Of a stretch of DNA of 64,000 nucleotides, positions 17,294 through 25,822 are shown one piece after another; the stretch's first letter is position 1, and each line of letters starts with the position of its first letter. The DNA is taken from contig VAXW01000005.1 in the NCBI GenBank assembly GCA_005884115.1, forward strand, positions 620,001 to 684,000, read 5' to 3'. The translations under genes and the position numbers were made by a program. The notes beneath the pieces were generated by a model that saw only the letters and a program-made list of their open reading frames with translations, had not been told where the DNA came from and ran no database searches. The stretch is from Actinomycetota bacterium. Lineage in GTDB: Bacteria; Actinomycetota; Thermoleophilia; Solirubrobacterales; Solirubrobacteraceae.

Positions 17294-18885
17294 ACTTCAG
17301 CTTTTATCTCCATCTTTTCTTCGTTGATGAGCTTGGCTTTGGCGCTCAGGCCGGCGGCTTCAGCCGCGCCTGATCCGAGGCTCAGCGACAACGAGTGCCT
17401 CGTAGGATCTTCTTCGAAGCTTTCGGGGACCTGTGCTCCTGCGGCCCGCGAGAACTGAAGCACGAACGATTTGGACATTTCATCGATCGGCGTGAGCTGG
17501 CCTATGGCCGAACCTGTGACCGACAGCGGGACTTTTTGCGGCCCGCATTCGGCCGTCAGCAGCGACGGCCGGCCGCTCACGTCCAGGCCCACCAAGGTCG
17601 TCGCAATGCCTTCTTTGAACTGATCCTCGATGAAAGCTAGCTGTCCGTCGAGCGGACCAGCCACGATTTCCCCCGCGGCGGCACCCGCGCTCTGGCAGAT
17701 TTCTTTGCTGGCCGGGAGTTTGCACGAGACGAGCTTGAGCGTCAGGGTCGAGGTTTTCGCGCCGGTGGTTTCGCCGCTCCCCGTCGCTTTCGAGCACGTC
17801 AGCTTCCGTTTCGATGCCGTTTCGAGCGTCGTGACGCCCTCGGCGACGCTGAATTTGGGTTTGGCCCTTGGTCCCGCGAACCATTCGAATTCGCCGAATT
17901 TGCCGCCGCGGCTTTCTCTTGTGCAGTTGGAGTTGACGTAGCCGCCGTGATAGTGGTTTTCCCGTTCGACCTTGTCGAACGGCGCCAGCGCGCAGTGCCC
18001 GAGTTCGGGAAGCGCTGCCTCGGCCGCGACGAGTCGCGCTTCGGTTACGAGCACCGTGCCGTTCATGATCGCGGTGTTGTGTCCCGCCGCAGCCGGCAGG
18101 CCGGCGTCGATATCGACGAGCGGGTCGATGAGCAGCGGAAGCGCGCCGCATCCGTTCACGCCCGGAGCCGCGAACGCGTTGTCGACGAGCGAGTTGCCTT
18201 CGAGGGTCGATATGCCCCCGGCGCCGGCTGTCGTGTTCAGGGTGCCGACGTTGCCGCTAATCGGCTGGTTGGGCGGAGGCGGGCTCGTCGTGCCGGTCGT
18301 CAAGTTCAGGTGGATCGGTTCGGACGCCGATCCGATCACGCAGCTCCCCCCCAGCACGGGGTTATCGAGTTTGACGGTCAGCGGCAGCGAGACGGCGGTT
18401 CCCGTCGCGGCGAGCGTGTTGGGGATGCTCACGCTGACTGGTCCGGCAAGTTCGGCTGTGGCCGTCACTTCGGTAAGCGGCGGGAGGAGTTCGATCCCGG
18501 CGAGCCCGCCCGGAAGCTGCAGCGGGGTTTTTGACAGCGTGTTGCCATCGGCCGCTGGGACGAGCGTCGTCCCTTCAAGGCCGCCTTGGAGCGTGACGGT
18601 CCTGTTGATCGGGACGGCCTTCGAGCCGATCACGAATTCGCCGCTCGTAACCGTGGAGACGATGCAGTGGGCTTCGCGATCGATCGCACTAAGCGGGCAG
18701 TCCGAGAAGACCTTGTATTCCTGCTGAACCCCGGCCTGCGCCGGTGCCGCGCCCACTAGGGCGCCGCAGATTGCCGCAAGGGCCACTCCAAGGCCCGCGC
18801 GCCGACGCGCCCTGGGCGCGCGACCTCGACCGCCAGCTCGCATCCGCCCAGCACTCGGCATACGTGCTCCAATCTCCCTCGACAT
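17290..18885 (-). CDS. Large secreted protein of unknown function
   Basis: 531 residues when started at the ATG at 18885, which has GGAGAAGGAGG 4 nt upstream; a longer frame from 18915 lacks such a site. The N-terminus is a twin-arginine-rich basic stretch (RAPRARRRAGLGVALAAICGALVGAAPAQAG), a signal peptide ending AQAG. The mature part is Thr/Ser/Gly-rich with a set of paired cysteines (CPLSAIDREAHC, NGCG, SNCTRE, LTCSKATG, KEICQ), suggesting disulfide-bonded beta-rich domains. No catalytic motif is seen. Likely a cell-surface or matrix protein. The promoter side carries a 15-bp motif that recurs near 20.98 kb. Confidence 0.75.
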   Translation of the reverse strand: MSREIGARMPSAGRMRAGGRGRAPRARRRAGLGVALAAICGALVGAAPAQAGVQQEYKVFSDCPLSAIDREAHCIVSTVTSGEFVIGSKAVPINRTVTLQGGLEGTTLVPAADGNTLSKTPLQLPGGLAGIELLPPLTEVTATAELAGPVSVSIPNTLAATGTAVSLPLTVKLDNPVLGGSCVIGSASEPIHLNLTTGTTSPPPPNQPISGNVGTLNTTAGAGGISTLEGNSLVDNAFAAPGVNGCGALPLLIDPLVDIDAGLPAAAGHNTAIMNGTVLVTEARLVAAEAALPELGHCALAPFDKVERENHYHGGYVNSNCTRESRGGKFGEFEWFAGPRAKPKFSVAEGVTTLETASKRKLTCSKATGSGETTGAKTSTLTLKLVSCKLPASKEICQSAGAAAGEIVAGPLDGQLAFIEDQFKEGIATTLVGLDVSGRPSLLTAECGPQKVPLSVTGSAIGQLTPIDEMSKSFVLQFSRAAGAQVPESFEEDPTRHSLSLSLGSGAAEAAGLSAKAKLINEEKMEIKAEV

Positions 18886-18944
18886 CGGTCCTCCTTCTCC
18901 TATCGCCCGCGGCAAGTGGTTCGGGTAATTCCCGGTTTGGAGGG

Positions 18945-18959
18945 GCGCTAAACCCCAAA
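18945..18959 (-). promoter_or_regulatory. TTTGGGGTTTA motif, copy 1
   Basis: Minus strand TTTGGGGTTTAGCGC, centred about 67 nt upstream of the secreted-protein start. It differs at one base from a second copy at 20969-20983. Possible operator or promoter element; function unproven. Confidence 0.4.
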
Positions 18960-19130
18960 CTTACGCCAAATACCGAAAATTGACGCGGACTTCGGTCCGG
19001 GAGAGGGGAGCGGAAGGGCTCGAGAGCGAACGGCCCGGCGATGGCTTTCCGCTTTTGCGCGCCAGGGCGGGGGCTCTGAGCTGGGCGTCCCGGCGGTAGG
19101 CTGCGCGGAAGACCTATACAAGGAGCCGCC

Positions 19131-20492
19131 ATGAGCGAGCCGGTGAAGTTCCTGCTCTCCGAGCGCGATATTCCCGAGCGTTGGGTCAACCTCCTGGTGG
19201 ACCTGCCGGGCGATCCGCTACCTCCGCTCAACCCGCAGACGCTCGAGCCGGCCGGCCCGGCTGACCTGACGCCGATCTTCCCGATCGGACTGATCGAACA
19301 GGAGGTCTCCTCCGAGCCCGAGGTTGCGATCCCCGAGCAGGTGCTCGAGGCGTACAAGCTGTGGCGGCCCACGCCGCTGTTTCGCGCGCGGCGCCTAGAG
19401 CGCGAGCTGGGCACGCCCGCGCGCATCTACTACAAGTACGAGGGGGTCTCTCCCGCCGGCTCCCACAAGCCGAACACGGCGGTAGCCCAGGCGTACGAGA
19501 ACGCGCGCGCTGGGGTCAAGCGCCTGACGACCGAGACGGGAGCGGGCCAGTGGGGCTCGGCCCTCGCCTTCGCCTGCTCTCTGTTCGGGCTCGACTGCGA
19601 GGTCTTCATGGTCGGCTCCTCCTATGACCAGAAGCCCTACCGACGCTCGATGATGCAGACCTGGGGCGCGACCGTGCACCGCTCGCCGAGCACGCTCACG
19701 GGTTCGGGGCGCGGCCAGCAGGCGCATTCCACCGGCTCGCTCGGGATCGCCATATCGGAGGCCGTCGAGGTGGCGGCCTCGCGCGAGGACACCAACTACT
19801 CGCTCGGCTCGGTGCTCAATCACGTCCTGCTTCACCAGACAGTGATCGGCCAGGAGGCGGCCGCGCAGATGGAAATGGCGGGTGACGTGCCTGACGTCGT
19901 GATCGGGTGCGTGGGCGGGGGCTCGAACTTCGCCGGGCTGGCGTTCCCGTTCGTGCGACGGGTGCTAGGCGGGCAGGCGAAGATGCGCTTCCTGGCCGCC
20001 GAGCCCTCGGCCTGTCCGACGCTCACCCGAGGCGCATACCGCTACGACTTCGGCGATACCGCTGGCCTGACGCCGTTGATGCCAATGTTCACCCTCGGTC
20101 ACGACTTCGTGCCCCCGCCTGTCCACGCAGGTGGCCTCCGCTACCACGGCGACGCGCCGATGATCTGCGGTCTGGTGAGGGCGGGCGTCATAGAGGCTCG
20201 CGCGTACCGCCAGAACGAGACATTTGCTGCCGCCGTGCGCTTCGCCCGCAGCGAGGGCATCATCCCCGCGCCCGAGCCGGCCCACGCAATCCGCGCCGTG
20301 ATCGAGGAGGCCGAGGCTGCGCGCGAGGCGGACGAGGAGCGGGTCATCCTGTTCGGGCTCTGCGGCCACGGTCACTTCGACCTCTCGGCCTACGATGCCT
20401 ATCTGGCTGGCGAGCTCGATGACCCGGAGTTCTCTACCCAGGAGATGGAGGAGGCACTGAGAAGGCTGCCCGAGGCGCCGGCGCTCGCCTGA
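19131..20492 (+). CDS. trpB2: TrpB2-type pyridoxal-phosphate tryptophan synthase beta-like protein
   Basis: 453 residues with AAGGAG 6 nt before the ATG. The PLP lysine lies in GSHKPNTA (Lys113), the catalytic Glu in [10 protein letters not shown], and the phosphate cup in [11 protein letters not shown]. The extended N-terminus ([14 protein letters not shown]) and the [13 protein letters not shown] segment are typical of the TrpB2 group, longer than the classical TrpB1. TrpB2 joins indole and serine, often without a TrpA partner, and may salvage indole. No trpA lies nearby, consistent with that role. Confidence 0.92.
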   Translation: MSEPVKFLLSERDIPERWVNLLVDLPGDPLPPLNPQTLEPAGPADLTPIFPIGLIEQEVSSEPEVAIPEQVLEAYKLWRPTPLFRARRLERELGTPARIYYKYEGVSPAGSHKPNTAVAQAYENARAGVKRLTTETGAGQWGSALAFACSLFGLDCEVFMVGSSYDQKPYRRSMMQTWGATVHRSPSTLTGSGRGQQAHSTGSLGIAISEAVEVAASREDTNYSLGSVLNHVLLHQTVIGQEAAAQMEMAGDVPDVVIGCVGGGSNFAGLAFPFVRRVLGGQAKMRFLAAEPSACPTLTRGAYRYDFGDTAGLTPLMPMFTLGHDFVPPPVHAGGLRYHGDAPMICGLVRAGVIEARAYRQNETFAAAVRFARSEGIIPAPEPAHAIRAVIEEAEAAREADEERVILFGLCGHGHFDLSAYDAYLAGELDDPEFSTQEMEEALRRLPEAPALA

Positions 20493-21158
20493 CGGGCGCG
20501 CCACGGCCGCCTAGGGCGCGGTCACGCAAGTTCGACGGCTGACGGCGGTCCCGGACAGAGACGCTCCGCGGCCGTCCGCAGCCCCCCAGGATGCGGAGTC
20601 TCGCCCAGCCCCAACTGGGCGAGACCCTGCACCCGATCGGGGAGGCTCCCTCTACCCCCTCGCGGTCATTGAGACTGTGCTCTGGTAGTCGGCCAAGCGG
20701 CGCACAAGAGATCGCTCAGCAGCACGTCGATCTCCCTCATGCCATTGGCGTCGATGGCTCGAACGGTACGGCACACCAGCTCGGCAGCGCTCGTGACATC
20801 GCTCGCGCCTCCGGTCTCAGACTCCCTCCGGTCTCCCTGCATCGTCTCCCCGATTCCACGCTTTGACCAACAGTCGCTCAGAGTGACACGAACATGATCG
20901 CTGGTCAAGGTTTTAAGCCTATAAATCGACAGTTTCTCCGTAAACCTCAGTTACAAACCTGAGATTTCGCGGTAAACCCCAAATCTGGACGAGAAGCGTG
21001 GTTGGGAACCGCGTGGTGAACGCAGTCTTTCACCATAAACCTCGAGCAATGGTCACCAAAACAAGGTGATCCCTCGCGCTCGCAGCGAGCGCACAGGAGC
21101 GCTGGCCTGGGAAGGCGCTTGGGCGTCGAAGGGGGCGGCGCAGTCCTCGCCGCAGCCG
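20493..21158. other. Gene-poor stretch with AAACC repeats
   Basis: No firm gene. A minus-strand 80-codon frame (20666-20908) starts only at TTG without a ribosome-binding site and has no recognisable domain. Between 20930 and 21060 the base composition turns AT-rich, and AAACC occurs four times, including TAAACCTC twice (20941 and 21036). This looks like a promoter region, perhaps of a lost minus-strand gene. Confidence 0.4.
20969..20983 (-). promoter_or_regulatory. TTTGGGGTTTA motif, copy 2
   Basis: Minus strand TTTGGGGTTTACCGC, matching copy 1 upstream of the secreted gene at 14 of 15 positions. There is no firm gene just downstream on the minus strand; a weak 80-codon frame starts 68 nt away. 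Confidence 0.35.
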
Positions 21159-21635
21159 CTAATCCTGGCGAAGGTCCGCGGTCTGCGCCGCGCTGACGCG
21201 AACGATGTCCGTGGGGTCGAGCAGCAGCGAGTGCTCGTGGTCGCCCGCGGCGCAGAGCACGTGCTGGTAGGCGAGCAGGCGCATGTCGAACACCTCGGCA
21301 GGGGTATCGGGTCCAATCGGTGGGATCGCGCCGACTTCATAGTCTGGGAAGTCGGCGGCCATGTCGGTCTCAGTCGCCAGGCGCAGCTGATGGCGGCTCA
21401 CATCGAGCGCGGCCGCAGCCTTGCCGAGGTCGAGCATGTCTGAGGCCGGAATGACCGCGAACGTGTAGCCGGCAGGGGTCTGCAGGACGATGGTCTTGGC
21501 GGTCTGCTCGGCTGGGAGGTGCGCAGCCCGAGCCTCGGCCGCAGCGGACTCGCTGTGGGCGTGCTCGATCAGCTCGACCCGGACATCGTGGTCGCGCAGA
21601 TAGCCCTCGAGTCGCTCGCGCGCTGTGCCCGACAT
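21159..21635 (-). CDS. YbaK/EbsC family aminoacyl-tRNA deacylase
   Basis: 158 residues covering the whole YbaK/EbsC fold: ERLEGYLRDHDVRVELIEH, then AEQTAKTIVLQTPAGYTFAVIPAS with the conserved Lys of TAKT, and the VGAIPPIG loop. Members hydrolyse mischarged tRNAs such as Cys-tRNA-Pro in trans. Only a single domain is present, as in the free-standing editing proteins. It stands as a single gene. Confidence 0.88.
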   Translation of the reverse strand: MSGTARERLEGYLRDHDVRVELIEHAHSESAAAEARAAHLPAEQTAKTIVLQTPAGYTFAVIPASDMLDLGKAAAALDVSRHQLRLATETDMAADFPDYEVGAIPPIGPDTPAEVFDMRLLAYQHVLCAAGDHEHSLLLDPTDIVRVSAAQTADLRQD

Positions 21636-21727
21636 GGCAACACCAGAGGGTACTCCGATCTGGCGGCTAGGCGGCGAAGCTCAGGTGGGGCGCGGGGGCT
21701 GTCCCCGGGCTCGCCGAGCCCACGGGA

Positions 21728-22876
21728 TCAGGACGCGAACCAGCGCTCTTTTCGGGTCGCCTCGAACGCCTTCTTCTCCACGGCGAGCTCGCTGGATGGC
21801 TCGATCAGGCGCGCCGTCGGTTGCGGCCCGCCGAGGAAGTTGGCCTCGACCTTTCCCACCAGCCCTCCGCCGAACTCGACGTAGCAGTTACCGGCGCCTT
21901 CGTACGGGGGTGGAGGCTCACCGCCGCCCAGGCGCGCGGCGATGTCCTGGGCAACGACGCGGGCCGCAGCCTCGGCGAACACGCCCGCCTTTGCAGTCGG
22001 CAAGCCGGCGACGTCACCCAGCGCGTACACATCCGGAAAGCGGGTCGCGAGGTTGGCGTGGTCGACCGCCACCCAGCCGTCGACCGCGAGCCCGGAGCTC
22101 GCCACCACCTCGGGCACTCGGTGGACGGGTATCCCGATGAATAGGTCATACGGCACGCTCTCGCCGCTCGCGAGCTCCGCCTTGCGCTCGCCCACGTCCA
22201 GCCTGGCGACACGCTGTTGGGGCGCATACTCGATTCCTCGCTCATCGAGCGCCCGAACGAACATCTGCGAGACCTCTTTGGTCACCGAAACAGGTGCCGC
22301 CATGGGGAACGTCATGCGGATCTTCACCGAGTCTCTGATCCCCCGCTGCACGAACCGATCGTGCAGCAGGAAGGCCCCCTCGAACGGCGCAGGCGGGCAC
22401 TTGAACGGGTGACCCAGCACGCCGATCATGATCGTGCCGGAATCGAACTCGCCGAGGGCCTCGCGCAAGCGCTCGGCTCCGGCGAGCGAGTAGTACTCGA
22501 AGCCGCCTTCCTCGAAGCCCGGCGTGGCCGCGAGGTCGTACTCCGCCCCCAGAGCGACGACCAGGACGTCGGCCTCATAGGAGTCCTTGTCCGTGGTCAC
22601 GCGGCGATTCTCCGGGTCGATCGTGGTGACGCTCTCCTGCCGGAACTCGACGCCCTCCTTGGAGATGTCGCCGTAACGCATCAGGACGTCGTGTTTCGTT
22701 CGCCGCCCCAGCAGGACATCCAGCTTCGAGAAGCCGAAATGGAACGAGTCGTTCTTGTCGAGCAGCGTGACGCTCACTGCATCGGCAAGCGAGTCGGACA
22801 GTCTCGCCGCCAGCTCCAGGCCCGCGAAGCCGGCCCCAAGGATCAATACGTGCTTCTTCACGTAGTCGCGCACCAT
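21728..22876 (-). CDS. FAD-dependent oxidoreductase of the sulfide:quinone oxidoreductase / NDH-2 group
   Basis: 382 residues. FAD binding is by ILGAGFAGLELA near the N-terminus and VYALGDVAGLP near residue 293. The middle part has VVALGAEYDLAATPG and HPFKCPPAPFEGA, where the Cys sits at the position used by SQR-like and flavocytochrome c proteins. A second candidate cysteine occurs in GNCYVEF. These proteins pass electrons from sulfide, or NAD(P)H in NDH-2, to quinone on the membrane surface. Which donor applies cannot be told. It is divergent from the DUF1326 gene, 77 bp apart. Confidence 0.85.
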   Translation of the reverse strand: MVRDYVKKHVLILGAGFAGLELAARLSDSLADAVSVTLLDKNDSFHFGFSKLDVLLGRRTKHDVLMRYGDISKEGVEFRQESVTTIDPENRRVTTDKDSYEADVLVVALGAEYDLAATPGFEEGGFEYYSLAGAERLREALGEFDSGTIMIGVLGHPFKCPPAPFEGAFLLHDRFVQRGIRDSVKIRMTFPMAAPVSVTKEVSQMFVRALDERGIEYAPQQRVARLDVGERKAELASGESVPYDLFIGIPVHRVPEVVASSGLAVDGWVAVDHANLATRFPDVYALGDVAGLPTAKAGVFAEAAARVVAQDIAARLGGGEPPPPYEGAGNCYVEFGGGLVGKVEANFLGGPQPTARLIEPSSELAVEKKAFEATRKERWFAS

Positions 22877-22953
22877 AACCGGCTCGCCGCCTGGGGGCGT
22901 GCTGGAGCCCGCCTGCGCAAGGTAGCGTTCGCCACCGCTCGATCCCGCACCGC

Positions 22954-23571
22954 ATGGCTGAACTGATGAGCTGGCGCATCCGTGGCACCTACTTCGAGTC
23001 GTGCAACTGCGACGCGATCTGCCCCTGCCGGCAGATCGATGGCGCGCCAGGTGGGCGTTCCACGTATGGCGTGTGCATGGGAGTACTGTCGTGGCTCATC
23101 GAGCAAGGAGCGGCTGGCGATGTCGATCTCTCCGGTCTCCCGGTCGCAATCGCGTCCTGCTACAGCGACGACGAGCGGGGCTCGCCGTGGACGTGGGTGC
23201 TGTACCTCGACGCGCGGGCCTCCGATGAGCAGCGCGGCGCGCTGGAGGGCATCTACACGGGCCGGCTCGGCGGCGAGGCCCTGGAGCACTTTCCCTGGGT
23301 GTGGAAGCAGAGCAAGCTCGTCGCAGTGCGAGGAGCGGATATCGAGGTCGACCACACGCGGCGGCGCCAGCTGCTTCGCATCCGCGACCATGTGACCGTG
23401 CGCATCCGCGGCCGCTACGAAGGCACGCAGACCGTCACGTGTGTGATCCCCGGTCATGAACGGACGGGCGAGGAGCTCGTCAGCGACGAGCTCCTCGTGC
23501 GGGACGGGCCGCTAGCGTTCGAGTACAGCGGCGTGTGCGGCTACGGATCGACGTTCGACTACTCGGGGTAA
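22954..23571 (+). CDS. DUF1326 domain protein
   Basis: 205 residues. The N-terminal ESCNCDAICPCR motif with three closely spaced cysteines is the DUF1326 mark, followed by CMGVLSWLIEQG and a beta-rich body (VAIASCYSDDERGSPWTWVLYLDARAS). The function of the family is unknown; the cysteines suggest metal binding or redox. It is divergently arranged with the SQR-like flavoprotein, hinting at shared control, and followed by a cupin gene 135 bp later. Confidence 0.85.
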   Translation: MAELMSWRIRGTYFESCNCDAICPCRQIDGAPGGRSTYGVCMGVLSWLIEQGAAGDVDLSGLPVAIASCYSDDERGSPWTWVLYLDARASDEQRGALEGIYTGRLGGEALEHFPWVWKQSKLVAVRGADIEVDHTRRRQLLRIRDHVTVRIRGRYEGTQTVTCVIPGHERTGEELVSDELLVRDGPLAFEYSGVCGYGSTFDYSG

Positions 23572-23706
23572 CACTTGGCTTTCGCCGGATGCACCAAGCA
23601 CCGCCATAACGCGCCCGGGCGTGCAAGGCGGCATCAGACCTTTATCGGCGACGGAGCTCTCCGTTCGGCCGTGTTGCGTCGGTGACGAATTCGAAAGGAG
23701 CTAACG

Positions 23707-24174
23707 ATGGATACAGCACATGAGGATTTGACCCGGGTGTTCACGAGCGAGGAGAGGGCCTGGCTGCCGCTCCCCGGGATCCCGAAGGGGGAAGCGTGGA
23801 TCAAGGTCATCCACGCCGATGAGGAGCTTGGCAAGGTCGTCTTCAAGTTCCGCTTCGGATTGGGCTGCGAGCTCGCGCCCCACACGCACAAGTGCCACGC
23901 GATCGCCTACACGATCTCCGGCGAGTGGGAATACGAGGGCCTGAAGCTGCCAGCCGGCGCGATCGCATACGAGCCAGTCGAGAGCGTCCACACGCCCAGC
24001 AGCGAGCCAGGCGCCGAACTGGTCGTGGTGCTTTCGAGCGACACGCAGGAGTTCTTGATCAACCACATGCCAGACGGAACCGACATCCCATTCGATATCG
24101 GGTTCTTCAAGCAGCTCGAGGGTATGACGCCCGAGCAGGCCGAAGAGCTGGCCGAGCAGATGGGGTTGAGCTAG
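23707..24174 (+). CDS. Cupin domain protein (ChrR / acetylacetone dioxygenase-like)
   Basis: 155 residues with a clear AAAGGAG site before ATG. The cupin metal motif is visible in LAPHTHKCHAIAYTISGEWEYEG with several histidines, followed by LPAGAIAYEPVESVHTP as the second half. The N-terminal LPLPGIPKGEAWIKVI resembles ChrR-type cupins that include 2,4'-dihydroxyacetophenone dioxygenases. It may bind Fe or Zn and act as a dioxygenase or sensor. Helical C-terminus (MTPEQAEELAEQMG). Confidence 0.82.
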   Translation: MDTAHEDLTRVFTSEERAWLPLPGIPKGEAWIKVIHADEELGKVVFKFRFGLGCELAPHTHKCHAIAYTISGEWEYEGLKLPAGAIAYEPVESVHTPSSEPGAELVVVLSSDTQEFLINHMPDGTDIPFDIGFFKQLEGMTPEQAEELAEQMGLS

Positions 24175-24434
24175 CCCGCGACGCGTTCTCGGCCACGCTG
24201 TGACCGGGGAGGTCCTATCCGTCCTCGACTGAGTTTTTCAGGGCGGCGGCCCGAACGGGCACGCGGTGCGTGACGCGCGCCTCCAGGATCCCTACGCCGC
24301 CGCGCGTGCCCCGACAAGGGGCGACCGGGGCACGCGCGGACGAGCAGCCGACAGCACGAAGCTGGCCCGAGACCGTTACATGACGGGTGCTCGAACCAGA
24401 CCCCTGGCTCCTCTCCACTGCATCCGTCCAAGCG

Positions 24435-24962
24435 TTAGCTGCCGAACAACTCGACCGTGTCGCTCCAGTTGGCGAAGGTAAGCCCCTGGGGAGAGTTGCA
24501 GTCCAGATAGGCCGGGTCGCTTTCGTTGACCGCGCTGGTCAGGAATTGTGCCTGCTCTGAACCCACCACGTTGCCCTGCGCGTCGTAGAGGAGGACGAGC
24601 TGACTGCCTGCAGCACCCGGCTGAGGGGCTTCGACAGTCTTGATCGGAGGAAGACCACGCGCCTTGGCGTGGAACGGTGCGTTAATCGCGCAGGTTGTGC
24701 CTGCTTCTATGGTTCCGGTGAACGTGAGGGTTCCGCTGCAGCCTTCGCCACCGCCGAGTTCACCCGTGGCGACGAACTGTGTGGGCTGTGTAGAGGGCGT
24801 GTTCGTGATGCCGGGATCGAGAGTGATGACCCCAGTCGGCGCTGCCGGCGTGCCGCCCCATGTGCACACTTTCTGGTCCGAGCTCGCAGCCGAACTGCTC
24901 GTCGCGGCGAGAAGCCCCACGCTCGCGGTAGCCAGTAGGACGAGGACCGCTCGTGATCTCAT
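24435..24962 (-). CDS. Small secreted protein, unknown function
   Basis: 175 residues with a clean signal peptide (VLVLLATASVGLLAATSSSAAS). The mature part has cysteines at KVCTWGG, EGCSG, TTCAI and LDCNS, probably two disulfides, and a Thr/Gly-rich beta character. No known domain. A GAAAGGAGCAGGC ribosome-binding site precedes the ATG. A perfect 12-nt palindrome lies about 60 nt upstream. Probably exported and surface-associated. Confidence 0.7.
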   Translation of the reverse strand: MRSRAVLVLLATASVGLLAATSSSAASSDQKVCTWGGTPAAPTGVITLDPGITNTPSTQPTQFVATGELGGGEGCSGTLTFTGTIEAGTTCAINAPFHAKARGLPPIKTVEAPQPGAAGSQLVLLYDAQGNVVGSEQAQFLTSAVNESDPAYLDCNSPQGLTFANWSDTVELFGS

Positions 24963-25019
24963 GCCTGCTCCTTTCGTATCTCTGTAGACGGAGGAAAAGG
25001 AGCAAGCAGTTTAGCATAG

Positions 25020-25031
25020 ACTTATATAAGT
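25020..25031. promoter_or_regulatory. Perfect palindrome ACTTATATAAGT upstream of the secreted gene
   Basis: A 12-nt perfect palindrome, AT-rich in GC-rich DNA, 58-69 nt before the start of the secreted 175-aa gene. It overlaps a possible -10 box (TATATAAG). Could be an operator. Confidence 0.4.
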
Positions 25032-25188
25032 GGCAGCCTAATATCACGGCGAAAGGGTCTGAAGGCCTCAAACCTCAATGGCTAGCGCGGGAAACTTCGG
25101 ATTACACGGTTCAAGCGGGTGCGTGTAGCGTGCGCAAGGTGAGGACGCGCTCCTCATCCGGCTCGCGCTACAGCGAACGGGAAGCCCA

Positions 25189-25303
25189 CCAGGGCGGCGC
25201 GGAGGGCGCGAACATATTCCACGTTCGTGACGGCAAGGTGACCAGGCTCTCGATCTACCGGGGGCGCGAGCGCGCGCTCGCCGACCTCGGCCTCATGGAG
25301 TAG
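25189..25303 (+). pseudogene. C-terminal remnant of a SnoaL-like protein
   Basis: The frame ending at 25303 encodes a typical SnoaL/NTF2-like C-terminus: ANIFHVRDGKVTRLSIYRGRERALADLGL. The expected N-terminal ~95 residues are absent; upstream sequence in this frame is unrelated and low in coding character. The stop is 3 bp before the start of an intact SnoaL-like gene, so this was once the upstream member of a tandem pair. Confidence 0.6.
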
Positions 25304-25306
25304 GCG

Positions 25307-25714
25307 ATGTCGCAGGAGAACTTGGAGGTGGTCCGGAGGTCGTGCGAGGCGTGGGCAAGAGGCGACCTGGCTGCTTGGTTGGAGACGCTCCATCCGGAAA
25401 TCGTTTGGGACTCGAGCCACTTCGAGGGATGGTTAGAAGGTTCAGTCTTCCGAGGCCGCATTGAAGTACGCGGCTTCCTCGTGGATGAGTGGTTGGCCAG
25501 CTGGGAGCATTACGAGGCGCGTGTCGAGGAGGTCGCCGAGGCCGGGGATCGAGTGTTGGTGCGCTGGTGGCAGCGCATGGTCGGCGCAGCCGGCGCCGAT
25601 CCGCTCACGGTGCACACGGCGCAGCTGTGCAGCGTCAGCGACGGACGCATCACGCGCATCGATAACTACGCCGACCACGCCGAAGCCCTCAAAGCCGTGG
25701 GGCTCGGGGAGTAG
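25307..25714 (+). CDS. SnoaL-like (NTF2 fold) protein
   Basis: 135 residues with GGAGTAGGCG before the ATG. The pattern MSQENLEVVRRSCEAWARGDLAAWLETLHPEIVWDS, FRGRIEVRGFLVDEW, VLVRWWQRMVG and DGRITRIDNYADHAEALKAVGL is the standard form of the abundant actinobacterial SnoaL-like group. The fold is a cone-shaped barrel with a pocket; some relatives are cyclases or hydrolases, most are uncharacterised. It lies between two truncated relatives, so it is the surviving member of a tandem array. Confidence 0.85.
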   Translation: MSQENLEVVRRSCEAWARGDLAAWLETLHPEIVWDSSHFEGWLEGSVFRGRIEVRGFLVDEWLASWEHYEARVEEVAEAGDRVLVRWWQRMVGAAGADPLTVHTAQLCSVSDGRITRIDNYADHAEALKAVGLGE

Positions 25715-25717
25715 GCG

Positions 25718-25822
25718 GTGTCGGCCAATCTGGACCTCGTGCGCTCGATCTACGCAGCGTGGCAGGAGCCCTCACCGTACGCCGCGGCGAGGCCGCTCGC
25801 GCTCAGTCGTAGGTGTGCGTGA
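25718..25822 (+). pseudogene. N-terminal remnant of a third SnoaL-like gene
   Basis: GTG 3 bp after the stop of the intact SnoaL-like gene begins MSANLDLVRSIYAAWQ, the classic SnoaL-like start, then diverges and stops after 34 codons. The break coincides with the 3' end of the convergent secreted esterase gene, which it overlaps by 20 bp. This suggests the tandem array was cut by a rearrangement here. Confidence 0.6.

Noticed and set aside
20666..20908. 80-codon minus-strand frame
   Set aside because: Only a TTG start, no ribosome-binding site and no recognisable domain; kept only as a note in the gene-poor stretch.
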